Below are positions 1 through 8,879 of a stretch of 25,457 bases of DNA, piece by piece (within the stretch, counting starts at the first letter, position 1; each line of letters starts with the position of its first letter). The position numbers and the translations under genes are program-made. The stretch lies in assembly GCA_019918135.1 (NCBI GenBank), contig WBZZ01006560.1:72501-97957 (forward strand). The letters run 5' to 3'. The DNA comes from Paulinella micropora. Its lineage: Eukaryota; Cercozoa; Imbricatea; Euglyphida; Paulinellidae. Under the pieces are notes generated by a model, which was not told where the DNA came from, searched no databases, and worked only from the letters and a program-made list of their open reading frames with translations.

Positions 1-418
1 AATGTAATGTAATGTAATGTAATGTAATGTAATGTAATGTAATGTAATGTGCGTGCAATGTAATGTGCGTGTGATGTAATGTGCGTGTAATGTAATGTGC
101 GTGTAATGTAATGTGCTTGTGATGTAATGTGCGTGTGATGTAATGTGCGTGTGATGTAATGTGCGTGTGATGTAATGTGCGTGTGATGTAATGTGCGTGT
201 GATGTAATGTGCGTGTGATGTAATGTGCGTGTGATGTAATGTGCGTGTGTGTATGTGTGTGTGTGTGTATGTGTGTGTGTGTATGTGTGTGTGTGTATGT
301 GCATGTGATGTAATGTGCGTGTGATGTAATGTGCGTGTGATGTAATGTGCGTGTGATGTAATGTGTGTGTGATGTGTGTATGTGTGCGTATGTGTGTGTA
401 TGTATGTATGTATGCTCA
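1..418. repeat. (AATGT)n and 16-bp GTGTGATGTAATGTGC minisatellite
   Basis: Positions 1-50 are a pure AATGT pentamer array. From about 118 to 368 a 16-bp unit (GTGTGATGTAATGTGC) repeats almost perfectly, interrupted at about 241-305 by GT/GTAT tracts. The tract ends in (GTAT)n. No AG dinucleotide occurs until 419-420, so the first possible splice acceptor is at the right edge. If the upstream exons proposed here are real, this is the 3' part of an intron reaching out of the window. Confidence 0.9.
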
Positions 419-420
419 AG

Positions 421-458
421 ACAGAAGCGTTCGCTCTCTTACTGGACGTGTTACACAG
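421..458 (+). CDS. Candidate small upstream exon of the USP gene
   Basis: A 38-bp non-repetitive island between microsatellites. It is preceded by CTCAAG (acceptor AG 419-420) and ends in ACACAG followed by GT at 459-460. Read from 421 it encodes a helix-like peptide, TEAFALLLDVLH, plus two bases of an Arg codon. The two left-over bases are completed by the first base of the next island (672), which is the phase needed to stay in frame with 1318-1608 and the main USP exon. The donor (GTTTTTG) is weak. The call rests on phase agreement and peptide quality only; no transcript or homology is available. Confidence 0.35.
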
Positions 459-671
459 GTTTTTGAGATTCATATATGCGTGTGTATGTATGTATGTATG
501 TAATGTAATGTAATGTAACCTAACCTAACGTAACGTAACGCAACGCAACGCAATGCAATGCAATGTAATGTAATGTAATCTAATGTAATGTAATCTAATG
601 TAATGTAATCTAATGTAAATGTAATGTAATGTAATGTAATGTAATGCAATGCAATATGTATGTATGCGCAG
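459..671. repeat. (TAATG)n/(CAACG)n pentanucleotide repeat, candidate intron
   Basis: About 480-655 is a TAATG pentamer array with TAACC, TAACG and CAACG variants, flanked by short GTAT runs. It starts after a GT at 459 and ends in TGCGCAG at 665-671, a usable acceptor. No coding content is visible; the open frames across it are repeat artefacts. Confidence 0.8.
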
Positions 672-705
672 GTTCTTACTCCCAGCCATTCAAGCTTCGA
701 TTCAG
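672..705 (+). CDS. Candidate micro-exon of the USP gene
   Basis: A 34-bp non-repetitive island with an acceptor on its left (GCGCAG at 666-671) and a good donor on its right (CAG at 703-705, then GTAACA). Its first base completes the codon left open by 421-458. The remaining 33 bases encode FLLPAIQASIQ and end in phase 0, matching the phase-0 start of 1318-1608. An isolated unique island with correct splice signals on both sides and matching phases suggests an exon, but at 34 bp it could also be chance. Confidence 0.4.
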
Positions 706-1317
706 GTAACATACATACATACATACATACATACACATGCATACAAACGTACATATATAAACACGTATAGGTGTCTTCAATGTGTCGTCGGCGCACCTAA
801 CAGAATACATACATACATACCTACATACATACCTACCTACATACATACATACATACGCTACATACATACCTACATATTAAACATACATACATACAAACGT
901 ACATATATAAACACGTATAGGTGTCTTCCAATGTGTCGTCGGCGCACCTAACAGAATACATACATACCTACATACATACATACATACATACATGCATGCA
1001 TACATGCATACATACATACAAACGTACATATATAAACACGTATAGGTGTCTTCCAATGTGTCGTCGGCGCACCTAACAGAATACATACATACATACAGAC
1101 ATACATACATACATACCTACCTACCTACCTACATACATACATACATACCTACATACATACATACAAACGTACATATATAAACACGTATAGGTGTCTTCCA
1201 ATGTGTCATCGGCGCACCTAACAGAATACATACATACATACATACATACATACATACATGCATACATACATACATACACATACATACATACAAACGTACA
1301 TATATAAACACGTATAG
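706..1317. repeat. (ATAC)n microsatellite with embedded 62-bp repeats, candidate intron
   Basis: A tetranucleotide CATA/ATAC array with CCTA variants fills this stretch. It contains complete copies of a 62-bp unique unit at 743-803, 893-954, 1018-1079 and 1163-1224, and the left part of a fifth at 1290-1351. The tract starts with donor GTAACA at 706 and ends with TATAG at 1313-1317. All the Tyr/Met/Cys-rich and Ile/His/Thr-rich frames here come from the repeat. Confidence 0.85.
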
Positions 1318-1351
1318 GTGTCCTCCAATGTGTCATCGGCGCACCTAACAG
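743..1351 (+). repeat. Five dispersed copies of a 62-bp acceptor-plus-exon unit
   Basis: Copies are at 743-803 (one base shorter), 893-954, 1018-1079, 1163-1224 and 1290-1351, separated by (ATAC)n tracts of variable length. Each begins ACAAACGTACATATATAAAC, contains a TATAG acceptor, then about 34 bases identical or nearly so to the start of the 1318 exon (GTGTCTTCCAATGTGTCGTC...) ending CCTAACAG. Only the last copy runs on into open, non-repeat coding sequence; the first four return to ATAC repeats. Confidence 0.9.
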
Positions 1352-1422
1352 ACAGTGTAGCTTCAGCTTCTACCTCCTCCTCCTCCTCTTCTTCTTTCTC
1401 CTCCCCATCCGCTTCAGCTATG

Positions 1423-1462
<40 letters not shown>

Positions 1463-1474
1463 CTTCCATTACCA

Positions 1475-1506
<32 letters not shown>

Positions 1507-1608
1507 TCGTCCTCTTCGTCTTCTTTCTACCACACTGCAAGTACACAACCGCCCTACCCTGCCGCGAGCTATTCTTCCTCTTCGTCCGAGATCGCCCCCC
1601 CCGCTGAA
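1318..1608 (+). CDS. Candidate Ser/Thr-rich upstream exon of the USP gene
   Basis: Open from the TATAG acceptor (AG 1316-1317) to GAA|GTAAAT (GT 1609), giving 97 codons with no partial codon. The peptide begins VSSNVSSAHLTDSVASAS, then has a Ser run, a Thr run encoded by (ACT)n at about 1419-1450 and 1475-1505, another Ser run, and ends SEIAPPAE. Such low-complexity Ser/Thr tracts also occur in the main USP exons. The phase-0 end joins the phase-0 start at 1905. It could instead be the end of another gene or spurious. The coding bias is real, but function is not inferable. Confidence 0.4.
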
Positions 1609-1904
1609 GTAAATTTTATATTGATATTGATATTCATCCTGATACTGATATTGATAGTGATATGAGAAGTTCCTATTTCTTAAGTGCAGCGAAAAATGAC
1701 TTCAAGCGCTTCGATCTCAGTCAATATTTGCATCTACAACCTGTTTTATGGCTTATTAGAAAGCTCTTGAAGAAAGCTTTCAAACGAGCCACTACACAAG
1801 CCGCGAAGATCAAAACCGGCTGAGAACGAAACGTGTGAAGTCATTGCTGATTATTGTTAAGGACAAGGAACTTCTCATTTATCATGGATGTGGATGGCGT
1901 GTAG
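1609..1904. other. Candidate intron or 5' leader upstream of the main USP exon
   Basis: A non-repetitive 296-bp stretch starting GTAAAT and ending GCGTGTAG. It includes imperfect GATATTGATATT repeats at about 1620-1662. An ATG at 1884 opens a frame (MDVDGV) that stops at TAG 1902-1904, in the same frame as the main exon. This fits either an intron ending at that TAG or a leader with a short upstream ORF. Confidence 0.4.
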
Positions 1905-4801
1905 GAGCTGGGAAACGACCGTTCTTTGCGGTCTGAGTTTAAAAGCGCTCTGGAAGTTCTTTCTGATGTTGAAGAGGACATGCGAACACAGCCCGGGACA
2001 CCCCCCGCCCACACCTCGTCGCCTCTCCTCAACTCACCAGTTTTATCCCCGGTCGTGTCCTCATCTTCTTCCTCCTCTTCTTCCTTGTCCTCATCTGGTT
2101 CCTCCATCCCACCCCTCATGGACCATGTTGACCACAAGCTCAAGGAGCACAAGCAGACGGCAGCCTATGCTTCGGTTTCTTCCTCCACCTCACCCTCCCC
2201 AACCGACCTGCCTACCGGTTCAGTCACTGTTCTGCCTTCAGCCTCGTACGGCTTCTCATCCTCCACAGCGACGACCTCCACCTCCTCGGGAGTCGTGCAG
2301 CCCACGGGAGAAGACAAGGCCGAGGGCGACCTGGCCAGTGCAGACCAGACCCGGGCCTTGTGGCGCCGCAGGCAGTACCTGGCCGCCCTGCAAGGTGTAG
2401 CCCTGGAGCAGTGTCCCGCGGTCTTGGGCGTGATCGAGTGGCCGGCCTTGCACCAGCGGCTCTTAGCCTGCTTGCAGCAAGGCGCCGCCGCTGCTACCGC
2501 CGCCGCTCAGACGGCCATCGCCTTGAAGCGCGCAAAACACACACGCCCCTCCCTTGACATCCCCCGCACACCCAGCACCCCGTCAGCGGCCGCACTGGGT
2601 CAGCCTGATTCGGAAGAAAAGAAGCGCGGCGGGGGTGGGAAAGGCAGTGATTCGGCAGAAAAGAAGCGCGAGGCCGGGGGTAAAGGCCGTGATATGGTTG
2701 AAAAGAAGACGGAAGGGGCGGCTGGGGTGGAGAAGAAGGCGGAGAGGAAAAAGACCAACACGGGCGCTCCGACGGGTCGAGAGGAACAAGAAGTACAGCG
2801 TGTTGCAGCCTGGCGATTGCGACGTGCGCAGCAGAAGGTGATGGCTCTGGCCACAGAGCTCTGGACTCGCGCTCTCGCATTTCTTCCACAGCAGTTGGTG
2901 CCGCAGCTCCTCAGTGCAGTTCAGAAAGATCCAGGCAGCTCATTTTTCTCCGTGCTGTGTGGCCCCTCGTCTTACATTCGCCAACAGTTCGCCAAGGGCA
3001 TTCTTGAGCTGTGTATGGCAACTGACCGGCTGCGCTTTGCGCTGCCTGGAACAGACCTACCTGCAAATGCCTCGACCATCCCACCTGCCCATGCCTCGAC
3101 CATCCTACCTGCAAATGCCTCGACCACTCTGGCCGGGCCGGCGGGACCTGCTGCAGCTGTTTCATCCACATCATCATCATCATCATCGTCATCATCATCA
3201 TCTCCCTCTCCTGTTGAATCGAGCAGCGAAGGGAATCGCAGTCAGGAGACAGCAGACCTCTCCCCTACAGAGGGCAGGCCAGCGACATCTACCTCACCCT
3301 CGCCTAAGAAGAAGAAGAAGAAGGGCTCTAAGAAGTCCAAAGGCGGTGGGACTAAGAAGAAAAAGAAGGGTTCTAAGAAGTCGAAAAAGAAGGAGGGGGA
3401 GAAAGGGAAGAAGGAGAAGGAGAAGCCCACAGATCAAGAGCTGGGGAAAGAGCAGCTGGTGAAAGCCCAGGGGCTGTCGGCTGCCCTGTGTTCCCATGGG
3501 CAGGTACCTGCTGTTTGTATGCTATGCAGTCTCCAAGCCCAAGCCAAATCCATCGCGGAGACTACACCCGTCCTTCCTGCTCTCTTACACTCCCCTTCCG
3601 CTTCCCCTCCTTCTCCACCTGTGCCTACAACCAAAAGCAAAGAGGCAAATGCTTCCTTCTCCCTACCCGCTACGACGACCACGTCCGCCTTCTTCCTGCG
3701 TTTTCTGCAAGACTCCATGCCATCCCTGGTGAGGGATCAGGCGTCCGCCAAACGCGAAATGGCCTTACAGATTCGCCGGCCCAACACGGACCAGTTGTTT
3801 TGGCTGCTGGCCCGGCTCTTGGAGCAGGCGCTGTCAAAGGCCATGCATCAGGAGCAAGAGCGAGAATTGCTACTGGCCAGACATGAACAAGAACCTCTAG
3901 CAGAAGGCCTGGACTCTACAGCTGACTTGCAAGTAGATGGGTTCCTGAAGCCGTACGAAGAGCTAGGTGTCAAGCTAGAGAGACAGCTAGCCCGCCGACT
4001 GCGCTTAGACTCCTTATCGGCGGACCCGGAGAAACAGGACAGTTGGAAAGGACAAGGTGGACTTCACCGTAGCCGGACCCGCCGTCCCAAGCGTGGGCTG
4101 ATGGGCCGACAACGCGGCGAGCTGGTGGCGCTGAGCGGCGTGTTGGAGCTGCTCAGCCTGCTGCATCGCCACCTTGCATCCCTGCGCCAAAAGGCTGCAA
4201 GAGAGGGCTTAGTGTTGTTGGTGTTCTCTAACTTGTTGTTTCCACCCCCGCCCCCGTTCCGGGCTGAGGATGAGCGGTGGGCAACAGCTCGTGCGTTTGA
4301 CGTGAGCAGCGAATTCGTTCCTCTTCGTGCACGGCCAAGCAGTCGAGCAGCTAGCGGGAGCCAAGTCGAGCAGGAGGAGGACGACGAGTTATTGGAGGAA
4401 GAGGAGGACGAGATAGAGGTGGAAGATGAGGAGGAGGAGAAAGAGGAGGCACTTGGGCTCGGGTCCGAGCGGAAGGTGCACCAGACGTCGGAGGAACGAG
4501 CACAACGACAGGAGCAGCGGCGCGAGGCGGTGAAGCAAGCTGCGTTTCGCCTGCTAGCCGCACTGGTGCAGGACTGCCGGTCCTCTCGCACAGCTTTGGC
4601 ACAACTGCTGGCCGCGCAGCTGCACAGCGTGGAGAAACCGCTCTCGGGCCGCTGGGACTACCAGCCCTGGAAAGAGGTGCTGGGGCCGACCGGTCTAGCA
4701 GGCTTGCGGAACTTGGGTGCCACCTGTTACATGAACTCGGTGCTTACTACCTTGTTTATGACGCCTTCGCTGCGATACCACCTGCTGCAAGCACAGCCAC
4801 G
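1905..4801 (+). CDS. USP exon: N-terminal region and Cys box
   Basis: Open frame from the TAG at 1902-1904 to the donor CACG|GTACGT (GT 4802). The first in-frame ATG is 1980; upstream in-frame codons (ELGNDRSLRSEF) look coding, which favours an acceptor at 1904. Contents in order: Ser-rich region; a short helical block around WRRRQYLAALQGVALEQCPAV; Lys/Gly-rich imperfect repeats built on EKK (about 2613-2760); a repeated PANAST/PAHAST segment (about 3058-3130); a strongly basic KKKKKKGSKKSK tract (about 3303-3425) that may be a nuclear localisation signal; helical segments; a Glu/Asp-rich stretch (about 4368-4450); then the Cys box with catalytic Cys codon TGT at 4725-4727. No known domain is recognised before the Cys box. 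Confidence 0.8.
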
Positions 4802-4839
4802 GTACGTATACTAATATAATAGTCTTACACGCTTATGCA

Positions 4840-4874
<35 letters not shown>

Positions 4875-6485
4875 TCAAACAAAAATTGCAATTGACAGCC
4901 AGCGCGGAGTCCGGAGGCGCTTCTTCTTCTTCTTCTTCTTCCTCCTCCTCCTCCTCCTTCTCCTCCTCTTCCTCCTCCTCCCCCCCCCCTCAGACGAGGA
5001 AGATAGTCTCTTGTTGGAGGTGCAGCGTCTCTTCTCATACATGCTACGCTCCCGTCGTAAAGCGGTAGACACTTCCAAATTCTGTTTTGCCTTTAAAGAC
5101 GAGACAGGCAAGCAGCCCGTCAACCCGCGTATTCAACAAGATGCACAGGAGTTCTTCAACTTGCTCTGCGACCGTCTGGAGGCTGAGCTCAAAGGACTAC
5201 CGCAGGAGCTGGCACTGCAGAGTGTGTTCGGCGGGGTGCTGGTGAATCAGATGGTGTGCCACGGTGGCTGCGCCAGCGTGCGAGAGTCAAGCGAGCAGTT
5301 TTTCTCGATCGGGCTGCAAGTAGTAGACAGGCCATCCCTCAGCCGCTCTTTGGGTGCTTACGTGGAGGGTGAGGTTCTGAGCGATTACAAATGCTCCGAC
5401 TGCAGCCGGCGCGTGTCAATAACCAAGCGAGCCTGCCTGGGCCGACTGTCCAACAACGTGATCTTCCACCTCAAACGGTTTGCTCTGGACTTCACCACGT
5501 TTCAACACAAGAAGATCTACTCCAAGTTCGAGTTTCCTGTGGAGTTGGACTTGGAGCCCTACAGCAAAGAAGGCTTGGCGAGAACCGCCAACATTGCAGA
5601 AGCCAATCTGCCCTGGTATCAAGGGGTGGCGCAACTCTGCTCGGCATGGTTGCCCGAGGGCCTGGCGTGGCTGGCGGCCGACTACGCGCGCACGGAAGCC
5701 GAGTCTCGTGCTCACAGCAAGGTTGGGGAACAGTACGCGCCCCACGGGAAGAATTACTACCAGTATCAGCTGGTGGGCGTGATCGTGCACACGGGCTCGG
5801 CGCAAGCGGGACACTACTTCAGCTACCTCAAGGACAGGCTGGGGGAGTCGAGCGGGAAAGGTGGCAGCGGCGACCAGGAACCCCAACCCACAGGAGTGGG
5901 GATGCCAGCGCTGTCACGCAGCGCTAGCGAAGGCTCGGCTGCCACCTCCCCAGACCCCACACCGCAGAAGGACCGGTCTCGCGAGCAGCTTGGGGAGGGC
6001 CCGAATTCCAAGTCTGTCCGGGAGGAGGGGAATGGCAAAGGGAACGCCAAAGGGGAGCTGCCAGTGGGGCCGGACGCGGACTCGGCCAGCGACACAATTG
6101 ACAACGGGCAGGAGAAACGCGCACAGGACCAACCGGCCCCCTCGTCGGCCGGGCCGCCCGCCACCCCGCAGAAACGGCAGCGGCGCCTGCCCAATGCTAG
6201 TAGCCGTTGGTGCGAGTTCAACGACCGAGAGGTGCGGTGGTTCTCGCTGGCTAGGCTTGAAGAAGCTTGTTTCGGCGGAGAGGCCGAGCTGGTCATACAT
6301 ACATACATACATACATTCGTTCTTCTTTCTTTTTTTTTTCTCCTGTGCTTCTTTCTCTTTTTCTTTCTTCCATTCTGTCTTCCATTCTTTCTTGATTTTC
6401 CTCTTTTATTTCGTTCCCTCTATTCCATTCCCTCTCTATCCCTCTATTTCACTCATTGAATTTCATTTTTTATTTATTCCCCATT

Positions 6486-6517
<32 letters not shown>

Positions 6518-8213
6518 TTGATATGTATTCATCATCTATTATTTCATGATTCATCATCTAGGTTCAACCGGGCTTCTACGGCGCGTACGACGTTCAACGC
6601 GTGGTGAGAGAAGCGAATGCGTACATGCTGGTGTACGAGAGAGTCCACCCCTTGACTGAGCATGCTGCGTCTTCCAGCAGCGCAGCCTCTGCTTCTTCTT
6701 CTTCTTCTTCTTCTTCTTCTTCTTCTTCTTCTTTTTCTTCTCCTTCTCCGACTTCTACTCCTTCCTCCTCGTCTTCCTCTTCCCCTGCTTCCTCTGAGGG
6801 AAAGGCCCAGGCAGCAGCCACACACGACACCAACACCTCCACAAAGCAACCGCTACCCCCTATTCCACATCACCTCTTGTACGGACGTAACGCTCCTGCT
6901 GAGTTCAAGGAGCTGGTGCCGGAACAGCTTGGTCGTGAGATCCACCAGGACAATATACAGTTCGCCCAAGACGCTGAGTTATTCTGCGCGTCCTACTTCA
7001 AATTCCTCCTGCAGGTGGCAGAGGCCTCTGGTGTCCAGCCCTACTGGACCTCGCTTCGCTTGCCCTCTCCGTCTTCCTCGCCCTCTCCCTTACCCGCTGC
7101 AGTCCGCGCCGCCCGGGCAGACTGCGAGTTCATCCAGCTGCTTTGTCTAGTCTGGCTGGAGTTCCTTGCCCCGGTCGTTGGCAACGGACGCAAGCCCGAG
7201 CTGCAGACCATCCTCGCCCATTTTGTGCGGCAGCTCAAGCGCGTGCTCGTGCAGAACTTGCCCTCTGCTCTCTGGTTGGTCACTCGGCTCGCCAGGCCTG
7301 ACCTCGTCCCGTTGCCATTATGTTCCTCCGGGCTGATCGGGCCGTTGGGGGGAGAGGAGAGAAAATTGGAGCTGTGGCTGCTAGGGGCAGGTGCCAACGA
7401 GGTGCGCGAAGGCGTGGCGGAGTTGGCTCTCACCTGTGTCCAGTCGCTCTCGTCGTTTCACCACTTGGCGTACTCACGACGGCAACAGCAACAAAACGCA
7501 CAACAGAACCACTTCACAGAGTCGCCTGAGCAACTGCAACGCACACTCAGCGAGGCGGAGGAAGGCATGCGGGCGGTCGATCAGCTGATTCACGCCTTGC
7601 TCAACTTCTTCCGCTACCCGCTGAGCAGTCCTAGCCCTTTGCCGCCGCCCAACGCCCCCGGCACACTGGTGGGGTGTCCTGCCGCCAAGCATTGGCTGCG
7701 CATCAACGAGGCCTTGTGGTTGCTCTACCAGCTGGCTCGCACTTCTGAACAGGTCTGTGCTCGCCTCGTCGCACAGGGCGCTATCTCCATCCTGGTCGAT
7801 TTCTTCCTTGGGAACCGTTCGCCCATGTGCGCGCCCGCCACGCGGCGCCCCGACCTTGGTAATCGGGCGGCGCAACCCAACTTCACCTTCCTACTCCGCT
7901 CCATCGCTTACCTCACGCGCACGTGCTACACAGTCAGTCAGGTGCCACCGCCGACCTTGCTCCTGTTCCCAGCCGGGCCGGGCCATGCTCCTTACTCGTC
8001 CGACGCGACCGCACCTGCCCCCGACGGGCCGGCTGAGTTGAGCAACGGGCTGAACTTCCGGCCGGAGGACCGCGCGTCGGTATTACACCCCAGCTTCTTT
8101 CTGGCCTGTGTCAACGTAGGCGGCGAGGGCTGCCAAGCGTTGCAGGAAGTGCTCTGCCATTGGTGTTGGGAGGTATCTAATCTATCTAATCTATCTATCT
8201 ATCTATCTATCTA

Positions 8214-8245
<32 letters not shown>

Positions 8246-8842
8246 TCTATCTGTCTGTCTGTCTATCTACCTACCTACCTACCTACCTACCCCCCTATCC
8301 ACCTACCCACCTACCTACCTGCAGGACGAATCTGCCACGAGCACCGCTCTGTTCTGGCTGCTTCGCGAGACCGGCCGGCTGACCACCAGCTTCCTCGAGG
8401 ACGAATTACCGCGAATCTGGGCGCTGTTGCGGGCGATTTTGTCGCTGCAGGACTCGCTGCAGCATCACCGCGCCATCCGCGCGCTGGATCCGGCCGGTCC
8501 CAACTTGCTGACCGGACTTGAAGCGCTGGCCCGGCGAGGTCCCAGCCTGTACCAGCGCGTGGTGCAATGCGTGGTAGAGGAGCTGGTCACTTCGCTGGAG
8601 ACGTGCCCGGTGATGGCTCAGCACATGTGCCGCGACGAGCACCGCGCCCGCTGGCTGTTCCTGGATTCGTGGGTCAGACATACATGCATACATACATACA
8701 TAACATACATAACATACATACATACATACATACGTACGTACGTACCTACGTTACGTTACGTACGTGACGTATGTAACGTAACGTACGTAACGTAACGTAC
8801 GTAACGTAATGTACGTAAATACATGTACAGAAACATACATAC

Positions 8843-8879
<37 letters not shown>

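Noticed and set aside
743..1351. CRISPR-like array of regularly repeated 62-bp units
   Set aside because: The spacers are ATAC microsatellite, not unique sequence, and the unit spans an intron-exon boundary in a eukaryotic gene.
4064..4591. Reverse-strand 175-residue frame
   Set aside because: Shadow of the USP exon; Arg/Ser-rich because it is antisense to GC-rich coding sequence with Glu and Leu runs.
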